From Sinorhizobium alkalisoli (GTDB lineage Bacteria; Pseudomonadota; Alphaproteobacteria; Rhizobiales; Rhizobiaceae), in assembly GCF_008932245.1 (NCBI RefSeq), contig NZ_CP034909.1:3482001-3546000 (forward strand): a stretch of 64,000 nt of DNA, in the 5' to 3' direction. The notes under the pieces were generated by a model. It was not told the DNA's origin, did no database searches, and saw only the letters and a program-made list of their open reading frames with translations. The translations under genes were made by a program, and so were the position numbers. Shown one piece after another: positions 55,268 through 63,356 of the stretch (positions are counted from its first letter, which is position 1; each line of letters begins with the position of its first letter).

Positions 55268-56518
55268 ATGCTGAAATTCCTGTCCGTTCTGATCCTTTCG
55301 CTCGCAACCTCGTGCGGCTCCTGCCTTGCCGCCTCAAAGGCCGAGGTGGAGGGGCAGTTCCGCCGTTGGCTGCAGGACGAACTCTGGCCGGAAGCCGAGA
55401 GAGCCGGCATTTCCGCCGGTTCCTTCAAGGCCGCCTTTCAGGGAGTGAGGCTCGATTGGGATCTGCCGGATCTCGCGCCGCCCGGCTTTCCAAAGCCCAA
55501 GGAGCGCAAACAGAGCCAGGCGGAGTTTTCCTCGCCAGGATCCTATTTTTCGGAAAAACGGCTGCAGGGACTGGCCGCGACCGGCCGAAGCCTCGCCTCC
55601 GCCCATGCCGCAACGCTGAAAAAGATCGAGCGGACCTATGGCGTACCGGGCTCGGTCGTTCTCGCCATCTGGGGGCGCGAATCCGGTTTCGGCCGGGCGA
55701 AAATCCCGCATCCGATCATCGACGTTTTGGCGACCAAGGCCTTCATGTCGACGCGGCCCGAGCTTTTCCGGCGCGAGCTGATCGCGGCGCTGCATATTCT
55801 GGAGAGCGGCGACGTGAAGGAGGCCGACATGCGCGGCTCCTGGGCCGGCGCCATGGGCCAGCCGCAGTTCCTGCCCTCCAGTTTCCTGCAATATGCCGTC
55901 GACTTCGACGGCGACGGCCGCCGCGACATCTGGAACTCCATACCGGACAGCCTCGCCTCGATCGCCAACTATCTCGCCGAGAAGGGTTGGCAGAGCGGCC
56001 GTGACTGGGGATTCGAAGTGTCGATCCCGGCCGGGGTCTCCTGCGCGCAAGAGGGGCCCGATCGCGCCCGTCCGATCGCCGACTGGGCCGGCCTGGGCAT
56101 CGCTCGCGTTTCGGGCAAGCCTTTTCCGGCGGCGGAACGTACGGCGTCCGGCATGATGCTGGTGCCGGCCGGGCGGCATGGGCCGAGCTTCGTGGTGACG
56201 CCGAATTTCTATGTCATCAAGGAATACAACAATTCCGATCTCTACGCGCTCTTCATCGGCAACCTTGCCGACCGGATCGCCTCGGGCAGCGGCGCCTTCC
56301 GGGCGGACTGGGGCGATGTCGGCAAGATGCTGCGCTCCGACGTGCTCGGAATGCAGAAGGCGCTCACCGCCATCGGCTACGACGTCGGAAAGGTCGATGG
56401 GCTGCCGGGCTACAAGACCCGCCGCTCGCTCGGCGACTGGCAGGCGAAAAACGGAATCGCCCCGACCTGCTTTCCGGATGCTTCCCTGAAGGGGAAGTTG
56501 CGAGGGGCACTCCCCTAG
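55268..56518 (+). CDS. Lytic murein transglycosylase (MltB family) with peptidoglycan-binding domain
   Basis: 416-aa exported enzyme that cleaves peptidoglycan glycan strands. The signal peptide is MLKFLSVLILSLATSCGSC followed by LAAS; the Cys pair could also allow lipidation. The catalytic Glu is in IWGRESGFGRAKIPHP, and AMGQPQFLPSSFLQYAVDFD is the family signature. A C-terminal peptidoglycan-binding fold ends the protein (MQKALTAIGYDVGKVDGLPG). ATG at 55268 follows GTGGGGAG. Confidence 0.94.
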   Translation: MLKFLSVLILSLATSCGSCLAASKAEVEGQFRRWLQDELWPEAERAGISAGSFKAAFQGVRLDWDLPDLAPPGFPKPKERKQSQAEFSSPGSYFSEKRLQGLAATGRSLASAHAATLKKIERTYGVPGSVVLAIWGRESGFGRAKIPHPIIDVLATKAFMSTRPELFRRELIAALHILESGDVKEADMRGSWAGAMGQPQFLPSSFLQYAVDFDGDGRRDIWNSIPDSLASIANYLAEKGWQSGRDWGFEVSIPAGVSCAQEGPDRARPIADWAGLGIARVSGKPFPAAERTASGMMLVPAGRHGPSFVVTPNFYVIKEYNNSDLYALFIGNLADRIASGSGAFRADWGDVGKMLRSDVLGMQKALTAIGYDVGKVDGLPGYKTRRSLGDWQAKNGIAPTCFPDASLKGKLRGALP

Positions 56519-56524
56519 GTCGCG

Positions 56525-56599
56525 TTAGAACACGAACATATAAAGCAGGATAATGACGATCAGGGGGACACCCATCAGCCAGAGAACTATACCTTTCAT
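56525..56599 (-). CDS. 24-residue single-span membrane peptide
   Basis: A short frame encoding MKGIVLWLMGVPLIVIILLY plus MFVF. It has a GGAGCGGG ribosome binding site seven bases before the ATG at 56599 and a TAA stop. One hydrophobic span fills almost the whole peptide. Similar tiny proteins (MKG-[IL]-LW..G.P pattern) occur in many alphaproteobacteria by recollection, function unknown. It lies just beyond the transglycosylase stop, on the opposite strand. Confidence 0.6.
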   Translation of the reverse strand: MKGIVLWLMGVPLIVIILLYMFVF

Positions 56600-56704
56600 C
56601 GCCCGCTCCATGTTGTTGGCGTCTGGTGGTAACGCCGCGAAGGCTATTCCGTTCCCCCATTAACGGTTCTCAAGCAAGACCGCGGCTTTGACCTTCTCCG
56701 CCAA

Positions 56705-56747
56705 CTACAGCACCGCGCGTCTTTTCAGACGCGCAAAAGTCGCTGTC
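56705..56747 (-). repeat. Module A repeat, reverse copy, with RIME start
   Basis: CTACAGCACCGCGCGTCTTT and TCAGACGCGCAAAAGTCGCT are the reverse of module A; GGATCCGCGCA follows, as in the 12474 mosaic. It borders the catabolic cluster on its left side. Confidence 0.65.
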
Positions 56748-56812
56748 TTTGGGATCCGCGCATTGTCATCTTCGTTCGGTGGGCGTGGCGCAATCATACC
56801 GAACGGCCCCTC

Positions 56813-57778
56813 TCACGCCGTCGCCGCGGCAGCAGAATACTTCTGTGCCAGCATTGCGCACACCATCAACTGGATTTGGTGGAAAAGCATCAGCGGCAGA
56901 ACAATGGCGCCGGTCGACTGCCCGGCGAAGATGACGCTTGCCATTGGCACGCCACTGGCGAGGCTCTTCTTCGATCCGCAAAAGGTGATGGTGATCTGGT
57001 CTGGCTTGTTGAAGCCCATGAGGCGGCTGCCGCGCATCGTGAAGGTGAGCACAAGGGCAAGCAGCAGCATGTCGAGACCGATAACGACGGCAATGTCTCT
57101 CAACGAGAAAGCCTGCCACAGCCCTTCGACGACTGCCTTGCTGAAGGCGAGGTAGACAACCATCAGGATGGAACCTCTGTCGACGGGAGCCAAAATCTTC
57201 TTCTTTGAGCGGACCCAGTCTCCGATCCACGGCTGTAGGATCTGCCCGATGACGAATGGCCCGAGCAACTGCAGCAATATCTTTTCCATGACGTCCGAGG
57301 AGAACCCGCCATGGCCGCCCGCGGAAAAGAGCAGGCCGACGAGCAGAGGCGTCAGGAACATGCCGAGTACATTGGAAGCGGAAGCCGAGCAGATCGCGGC
57401 CGGCACGTTCCCGCCTGCCACCGACGTGAACGCAATCGATGACTGCACCGTGGACGGCAGGACACTCAGGAACAGGATGCCGAGGTAAAGCGGCTGTGGC
57501 AGGATCGATTTCGGCACGAGGCCGAAGGCCATGCCGAGCAGTGGAAAAACGGCGAATGTCGTCAGGAGAATGAACAGGTGCAGGCGCCAATGCAGCACGC
57601 CGGCAATGACGATATCGGTAGACAACCGCGCGCCATGCAGGAAGAAGAGAAGCGCAATGGCGAGACTTGTGGCCACGCCGAAATGATCCGCAAAACTGCC
57701 GCTTGCCGGCAGCAGTGAGGCAAGGACGACGCTGAAGACGAGCAGGATTGTGAAAGTGTCGGGCAAAAGGCGGCGCAT
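56813..57778 (-). CDS. Bile acid:sodium symporter family protein (SBF-like)
   Basis: 321-aa inner-membrane carrier with about ten spans, of the YfeH/SBF-like branch of the bile-acid:sodium symporter superfamily. Patterns LFFLHGARLS, LPSTVQSSIAFTSVAGGN and FCGSKKSLASGVPM are typical. It is last in the aminotransferase-ggt-aldehyde dehydrogenase run (16 bases after the dehydrogenase), so it may import or export an organic acid of that pathway. The substrate is unknown. Confidence 0.88.
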   Translation of the reverse strand: MRRLLPDTFTILLVFSVVLASLLPASGSFADHFGVATSLAIALLFFLHGARLSTDIVIAGVLHWRLHLFILLTTFAVFPLLGMAFGLVPKSILPQPLYLGILFLSVLPSTVQSSIAFTSVAGGNVPAAICSASASNVLGMFLTPLLVGLLFSAGGHGGFSSDVMEKILLQLLGPFVIGQILQPWIGDWVRSKKKILAPVDRGSILMVVYLAFSKAVVEGLWQAFSLRDIAVVIGLDMLLLALVLTFTMRGSRLMGFNKPDQITITFCGSKKSLASGVPMASVIFAGQSTGAIVLPLMLFHQIQLMVCAMLAQKYSAAAATA

Positions 57779-57794
57779 GGTGCTTCCCTGGATG

Positions 57795-59228
57795 TCAGAT
57801 GGCTTCCGTAACCAGCTTGATGTTGAAGAAGTTGTCCATGGCCTCGCTTCCGCCTTCCGATCCGTACCCGGATTCCTTTATGCCGCCAAAGGGAAGTTCC
57901 GGCAGCGCCAGCCCGTGGTGATTGATCGAGATCATCCCGCTTTGTATGTCGCGGCTGAATGCGGCGCTCGTTTTCCCGGACGTCGTATAAGCATAGGCTG
58001 CCAGGCCGTAGGAGAGGCGGTTCGCTTCCGTGATGGCGGCCTCATAGGTCGAAAAGGGACTCATCACCGCCACCGGGCCGAACGGCTCCTCGTTCAGGAT
58101 TCGGGCACTCAGCGGCACATCCGTGAGAACGGTGGGTTTGTAGAAATTCCCGTGATTGCCGATCCGCTCGCCGCCGGTCGCGACCTTTCCGCCCCGCGCG
58201 ACGGCATCGCTCACCAGTGTTTCCATGGCTTCGACCCGCCTGCCGTTTGCAAGGGGGCCCATGGTCGTTTCCGAATCCAGTCCATTGCCGACCGTGATGG
58301 CCTCCGCAGCCTTGACGAAGCGGTCGAGAAACCGCGCATAGATCTTCTCTTGTATGAGGAAGCGCGTCGGAGCGACGCAGACTTGACCCGCATTGCGGAA
58401 TTTCGCTCCGGCCAGGATTCGAACCGCAAGATCGAGATCGGCATCGTCGAACACGATCGCCGGCGCGTGACCGCCAAGTTCCATCGTCACCCGCTTCATA
58501 TGGGCACCGGCGAGAGCCGCAAGCTGCTTGCCGACGGACGTCGAGCCCGTGAAGGAGACCTTGCGAATAATCGGATGGGGAATGAGGTGGTTGGAGATGT
58601 CGGCCGGAATGCCGAATACCAGGTTGAGGGCGCCAGTTGGCAAGTCTGCGTCCGCGAATGCGCGAACAAGCTCCGCGCAACTCGCTGGCGTCTCCTCGGG
58701 TCCCTTCAGAATGACGGAACAACCGGCCGCAAGACCGGCCGCCACCTTGCGCACGGCCTGATTCAAGGGGAAATTCCAGGGGCTGAAGGCCGCGACCGGG
58801 CCGACCGGCTCCTTGACGACGAGCTGCCGAACATTGAGGGAGCGGGAAGGGATGACACGACCGTAAGCCCGCCGCGCCTCCTCGGCAAACCAGTCGATAA
58901 TGTCGGCCGCCGCGAGGGTCTCGGATTTTGACTCCGCGAGCGGCTTTCCCTGTTCGAGAGTCATGATCGTCGCGATCCTCTCAACCCGGTCCCGCAGCAG
59001 CTGGGCAGCCTTGTGCAACAGCTTGGCGCGCTCGACCGCGCTGAACCGAGACCAGGCCTCGAACCCGGTTGCGGCTGTTGCAAGGGCCTCGTCAAGATCA
59101 TCCCGCCCGGCATTCGCCACTGTTCCGATGATCTCATCGGAGGCAGGATTGACGATCGAAAGGCGCTCTCTCGATCCGTCTCGCCAGATGCCGCCGATAT
59201 AGAGTTGCGTTTCCGGATAGTCGGACAT
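57795..59228 (-). CDS. Aldehyde dehydrogenase, succinate-semialdehyde dehydrogenase-like
   Basis: 477-aa NAD(P)-dependent dehydrogenase. The cofactor region FSPWNFPLNQ, FTGSTSVGKQL, the general-base Glu in TMELGGHAP and the nucleophile Cys in NAGQVCVAPTRF are all present. The overall pattern is close to GabD-type enzymes, which oxidise succinate semialdehyde; gamma-aminobutyraldehyde is another candidate. ATG at 59228 follows GGAGAAGG. It lies 22 bases after ggt and 16 before the SBF gene. Confidence 0.9.
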   Translation of the reverse strand: MSDYPETQLYIGGIWRDGSRERLSIVNPASDEIIGTVANAGRDDLDEALATAATGFEAWSRFSAVERAKLLHKAAQLLRDRVERIATIMTLEQGKPLAESKSETLAAADIIDWFAEEARRAYGRVIPSRSLNVRQLVVKEPVGPVAAFSPWNFPLNQAVRKVAAGLAAGCSVILKGPEETPASCAELVRAFADADLPTGALNLVFGIPADISNHLIPHPIIRKVSFTGSTSVGKQLAALAGAHMKRVTMELGGHAPAIVFDDADLDLAVRILAGAKFRNAGQVCVAPTRFLIQEKIYARFLDRFVKAAEAITVGNGLDSETTMGPLANGRRVEAMETLVSDAVARGGKVATGGERIGNHGNFYKPTVLTDVPLSARILNEEPFGPVAVMSPFSTYEAAITEANRLSYGLAAYAYTTSGKTSAAFSRDIQSGMISINHHGLALPELPFGGIKESGYGSEGGSEAMDNFFNIKLVTEAI

Positions 59229-59250
59229 CACCTTCTCCGATGTTCTGAAA

Positions 59251-60843
59251 TCAGTACCCGAGCGCGCAACCATCCTTGCGGTGATCGGACGCGCCGAGCA
59301 GGGTTCCGTGTCGATCATCGATCCAGATCGCCTGCGCTCCGCCGATGGCCCATTTCGGTGGGATCACCTTGAAGCCCCGGCCCTGGAGGTTCTCGCCGAT
59401 CGCACTTCGAATAGCTTCCTCGGCTTCGATCGTTCTGGTGCCGGGGAGGGGAAACAATCGAGGAAGCTCGATCGCCGCCTGGATATCCATGCCAAAGTCG
59501 AACAGCTTCGACAGAAACTGCGCATGCCCCATCGCCTGATAGTGGCCACCCATGACGCCGAATGAGAGGACGGTTTTGCCGTTCCGCGTGACCATTCCTG
59601 GAATGATCGTATGCATCGGCCTCTTGTATGGACCGATCGCATTCGGATGCCCGTCCTTCAGCACGAAACTCTGGCCGCGGTTGTGGAACAACACGCCCGA
59701 TTTCGGAGCCATGAGTCCGCTGCCATAAGGGTGGAAAATGGAATTGATGAAGCTGACGGCATTGCGATCTTTGTCGACCACGGAGATGTAGACGGTGTCC
59801 GAATGTTCCACACCATCCATGATACCGATGGCGTCGCAAGCCTGGTTCGCTCTGATCATCGAGGCAAGGTTGTCGGCAAGTTCGTCCGACAGAAGAAAAT
59901 CGACCGGCACGTCGGCTGTTTCCCCGTCCGCCAGCCAGCGTTCCCTCGCAGCATAAGCAAGCCGGGTCGCCTCCACTTCGATGTGCAGGTTGTCGGCATC
60001 CAGAGGATCGCCCGACGGGGTGAAACGCTCCAATATCTTCAGGATCATGAGAGCAATGATGCCTTGCCCATTGGGAGGGCATTCGTGAATCGTCCATCCC
60101 CGATAGGTGGCACTAATGGGCGTAACGTATTCTCCTGCGGCGGAGGCGAAATCCTCCAGGGTGTGCAGACCGCCGAGGCCCTCGAGATAGGAGACCATGT
60201 CCTCGGCAACGTCACCCCGGTAAAATGCGTCGCGCCCGTGCTTGCCGATAGCCGACAAGGTCTCGGCAAGCTCCGGCTGACGCTGAACCGACCCGACCGC
60301 GGGAGCTTCGTCGTTGTCGAGGAAAATGCGGCGCGTCGACGAATCGCGCGCAAGCATTGCCCGCTGATGCGAAATGTCGGCGGCAACGCGCGGTGTGATG
60401 GCGTAGCCGTCGCGCGCAAGCGCGATCGCCGGCGCCAGGATATCGGCCATGGACATGCGCCCATGATCAGCGACCAGCCGCGTCCAGGCATCGACGGCAC
60501 CCGGAATGGTCACCGCGTGAGGCGAGGACCGCTCGATCTCCGAGATTCCTCGGCCGCGGAACCACTGGAAGTCAGCGGCGGCGGGCGTTCGGCCGGAGCC
60601 GTTATAGGCGATCACCTGGTCGCTGCCGTTGGCGGCCAGCAAGGCGAAGCAATCGCCGCCAATACCTGTGGAGCCGGCCTCGACCACGCACTGGACCGCA
60701 CAGGCTGCCACCGCCGCGTCGATGGCCTTGCCGCCGCTCTTGAGGACCTCGATGGCGGTCAGGGTTGCCATGGGATGAGAGGTCGCTGCCATGCCGCTAC
60801 GGCCGACTGCAATCGAGCGCCCGGGCTGTTCGAAGTTCCTCAT
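59251..60843 (-). CDS. ggt: Gamma-glutamyltransferase family protein, cytoplasmic
   Basis: 530-aa N-terminal-nucleophile hydrolase precursor. The self-cleavage site and nucleophile is Thr350 in HSDTVYISVVD, and the small-subunit oxyanion region GVMGGHYQAMGHAQF follows. It has no signal peptide, unlike secreted GGT, so it should act inside the cell, for example hydrolysing a gamma-glutamyl amine or an oxamate-like amide. ATG at 60843 follows AAGGACG. It lies ten bases after the aminotransferase stop. Confidence 0.88.
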   Translation of the reverse strand: MRNFEQPGRSIAVGRSGMAATSHPMATLTAIEVLKSGGKAIDAAVAACAVQCVVEAGSTGIGGDCFALLAANGSDQVIAYNGSGRTPAAADFQWFRGRGISEIERSSPHAVTIPGAVDAWTRLVADHGRMSMADILAPAIALARDGYAITPRVAADISHQRAMLARDSSTRRIFLDNDEAPAVGSVQRQPELAETLSAIGKHGRDAFYRGDVAEDMVSYLEGLGGLHTLEDFASAAGEYVTPISATYRGWTIHECPPNGQGIIALMILKILERFTPSGDPLDADNLHIEVEATRLAYAARERWLADGETADVPVDFLLSDELADNLASMIRANQACDAIGIMDGVEHSDTVYISVVDKDRNAVSFINSIFHPYGSGLMAPKSGVLFHNRGQSFVLKDGHPNAIGPYKRPMHTIIPGMVTRNGKTVLSFGVMGGHYQAMGHAQFLSKLFDFGMDIQAAIELPRLFPLPGTRTIEAEEAIRSAIGENLQGRGFKVIPPKWAIGGAQAIWIDDRHGTLLGASDHRKDGCALGY

Positions 60844-60853
60844 GGAATCGTCC

Positions 60854-62239
60854 TTATGAATAGAGGTTGCTGGCGCGTGCCCATGCATAGGTGTCATCGA
60901 GCGCCTTTTCCGAGCGGTCGAACATGTCGTTGATCTCTGCTTCCGTGATGATCAGAGGTGGGCAAAGAGAGTAGTTGTCGCCGATGGCGCGCGTGACGAC
61001 ACCATGCACTTGTGCACGTTTGCCGGCGTGGATCGCGACGCCGTCCGCCGGCTTGAAGGGCTCCTTGGTTACCTTGTCGCGGACGAGCTCGAGCGTACCG
61101 ATCAAGCCGCGTCCGCGCGCACTTCCGACGAGCGGATGTTCTGCGAGCGCGCGGAGCCTTCGTTGAAAGAGCGGCGCGACTTTCTGGACGTGCCCCAGAA
61201 TGTCCCGTTCCTCGTATATCTTCAGGGTCTCCAGCGCCACCGCAGTGGCGACCGGGTGCCCGCTGTAGGTGAAGCCGTGGCCGAAGGTGCCGATCTTCTC
61301 GCTTTCGGCGACAATGGCCGCGTGGACCTTCTCGTTGACCATCAGCGCTGATATCGGCTGGTATGCCGCCGACAACTGCTTGGCCATGGAAATCATGTCG
61401 GGCCGCATGCCGAAGCTCTCGGAGCCGAACATCGTGCCAAGCCGACCGAAGCCGCAGATAACCTCGTCGGCAATCAGCAGGATATCGTACTTTCTGAGCA
61501 CGGCCTGGATCTTCTCGTAATAGGTTGGCGGAGGGACGATGCAACCCCCCGACGCCATCAGCGGCTCGGCGAAGAAGGCGCCTATCGTGTCGGGCCCCTC
61601 GGCAAGAATCAGGTTCTCGAGCGATTCGGCGCAACGGGTCGCGAATTCCTCCTCGCTCTCGCCGGGATGACCATAGCGGTAAAATTCAGGACAATCGGTG
61701 TGAAGCACGCCCGCGAGGGGCAGGTCGAAATCGCGATGATTGTTCGGCAAACCGGTGAGACTTGCGGAGGCGATCGTCACCCCATGATAGGCGCGCCAGC
61801 GGGAGATGACTTTCTTCTTTTCCGGTTTGCCGATCGCATTGTGATAGTACCAGACGAGTTTCAGCGCCGTGTCGTTGGCCTCTGAACCCGAATTGGCAAA
61901 GAACACTTTCGACATCGGGACGGGAGCAAGGCGGATCAACCGTTCGGCAAGTTCGATTGCCGTCTCATGCGATTTTCCGCCGAAGCTGTGATAGAAGGGC
62001 AATTCCTGCATTTGCCGCATGGCAGCGTCGACGAGCCGTTGTTCGCTGAAGCCCAACGACGCACAAAACAGGCCACCGAGTCCCTCGATATACTTGTTGC
62101 CTTCGCTGTCGATGATGTGGATCCCTTCTCCCCTGGAAATCACCAGCGGCCCGTCCTGCAAATGCTGGGACGCATTCGTGTAGGGATGAAGGACAAACGC
62201 CGCGTCGCGCGCTTCGAGCGAATTGAGAAGAATGGTCAC
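60854..62239 (-). CDS. Class III aminotransferase (omega-amino acid/putrescine type)
   Basis: 461-aa PLP-dependent aminotransferase. SGSEANDTALKLV binds the cofactor phosphate, ADEVICGFGRLG holds the PLP Asp, and the Schiff-base Lys is in SMAKQLSAAYQP. The overall pattern resembles putrescine- or beta-alanine:pyruvate aminotransferases. No ATG fits; a GTG at 62239 preceded by GGAGAG is the likely start. First of the four-gene run; the gene before it is separated by a mosaic repeat. Confidence 0.9.
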   Translation of the reverse strand: MTILLNSLEARDAAFVLHPYTNASQHLQDGPLVISRGEGIHIIDSEGNKYIEGLGGLFCASLGFSEQRLVDAAMRQMQELPFYHSFGGKSHETAIELAERLIRLAPVPMSKVFFANSGSEANDTALKLVWYYHNAIGKPEKKKVISRWRAYHGVTIASASLTGLPNNHRDFDLPLAGVLHTDCPEFYRYGHPGESEEEFATRCAESLENLILAEGPDTIGAFFAEPLMASGGCIVPPPTYYEKIQAVLRKYDILLIADEVICGFGRLGTMFGSESFGMRPDMISMAKQLSAAYQPISALMVNEKVHAAIVAESEKIGTFGHGFTYSGHPVATAVALETLKIYEERDILGHVQKVAPLFQRRLRALAEHPLVGSARGRGLIGTLELVRDKVTKEPFKPADGVAIHAGKRAQVHGVVTRAIGDNYSLCPPLIITEAEINDMFDRSEKALDDTYAWARASNLYS

Positions 62240-62297
62240 GATAACTCTCCGGTGCTGATCTGCTGCATGCCTCCGTGGAATCGCCGGGGATTCGAGG

Positions 62298-62361
62298 GCA
62301 TGCAGCAACTCGAGGTGCCACAGCGACGTTTGCGCGTTTGACAGGACGTGCGGCGCTGTCG
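62298..62361 (+). repeat. Module A repeat before the aminotransferase gene
   Basis: GGCATGCAGCAACTCGAGGT, then CACAGCGACGTTTGCGCGTT and GACAGGACGTGCGGCGCTGT, a slightly diverged module A. It lies in the 221-base gap between the binding-protein and aminotransferase genes. Confidence 0.6.
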
Positions 62362-62460
62362 GCGTGTTGAAAAACTCGCCGCAGTTCGATTGCAGCCGCC
62401 GAATCTTTCGAGCTCCGACGGCTGTCGGTCTTGCGGGCCAGATGCCGGGCTACCGGCCGA

Positions 62461-63303
62461 TCATTCGAGGTCGATCTTCATCCACTTTTTTGCAAGTGTG
62501 TTGATCGTGCCGTCAGACTTCGCCGCGCGGATCGCCTCATCGAGCATGGCCTTGAGTTCGATGTCGTCCTTGCGAAGGCCGGCAGCGATTCCTTGGCCGA
62601 ATACGCCTCCGGTGAAGGTCGGCCCGGCAATGGTGTAGTCCTTGAAGTCATCCTTCGACAGCGTCGCGGTGAGCGATGTCGTCTGCGCTATGACGGCGTC
62701 GATGCGACCCGCCTGCAGATCGAGGTCGTGTTGCTCGACCGTCTTGTATTCGCGCGGTTCGACGACATCCTTGAAATAGGTGTCAAGGAAAGCAACGTTG
62801 GCCGTGGAGACCTGCGCGCCAACCGTCTTGCCGTTGAGAGCGTCCCGAAGAGGCTGCAATTCCTGCTCGACCTTCGCTTTTTCGCCCGCAAGATCGATCG
62901 TCGTTCCGGTGCCGGGGAGATTGGCGAGCGGGCCTGACTTTTCGACCATGAACGCCGCCGCGGTCGGAGCGTAGGGTTCGCTGAAGGAGATGACGGCAAG
63001 GCGCTTCTCCGTGACGATCATCGACGCCATGATGACGTCGAACTTCTTGGCGATCAGCGACGGGATGAGCCCGTCCCAGTCCTGCGCGACGATGTTGCAT
63101 TTGATCTCCATGCGGGCGCAGAGATCATTGGCGAGATCGACCTCGAAACCGGCAAGCTTCCCGTCGGGTCCCGTGAAATTCCACGGCTCGTAGGCGCCTT
63201 CAGTAGCGATGGTGATTTCCGTTGGCCTGTTCTCAGCGTGGGCGCTGCCAGTGGCAAGGGCGACCAGAACCATGCTGGCGCATGCAAGTTCGATTGTTCT
63301 CAT
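62461..63303 (-). CDS. Amino acid ABC transporter substrate-binding protein (SBP family 3)
   Basis: 280-aa periplasmic binding protein of the Lys/Arg/Orn/His type. The signal peptide ends at GSAHA-EN near residue 23. IATEGAYEPWNFTGPDGKLA and GFEVDLANDLCARM are diagnostic, as is the MIVTEKRLAVISFSEPY strand. Two ATGs lie six bases apart; 63303 has the better spacing from AAGGGG. No permease is visible, but they could lie beyond the right edge. The neighbouring agmatinase suggests a basic ligand such as arginine or agmatine. Confidence 0.9.
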   Translation of the reverse strand: MRTIELACASMVLVALATGSAHAENRPTEITIATEGAYEPWNFTGPDGKLAGFEVDLANDLCARMEIKCNIVAQDWDGLIPSLIAKKFDVIMASMIVTEKRLAVISFSEPYAPTAAAFMVEKSGPLANLPGTGTTIDLAGEKAKVEQELQPLRDALNGKTVGAQVSTANVAFLDTYFKDVVEPREYKTVEQHDLDLQAGRIDAVIAQTTSLTATLSKDDFKDYTIAGPTFTGGVFGQGIAAGLRKDDIELKAMLDEAIRAAKSDGTINTLAKKWMKIDLE

Positions 63304-63356
63304 TTTCATTCCCCTTCTTGGTTTGGCGCTCATTATTGAGCGGCACTTGCTCTTGA

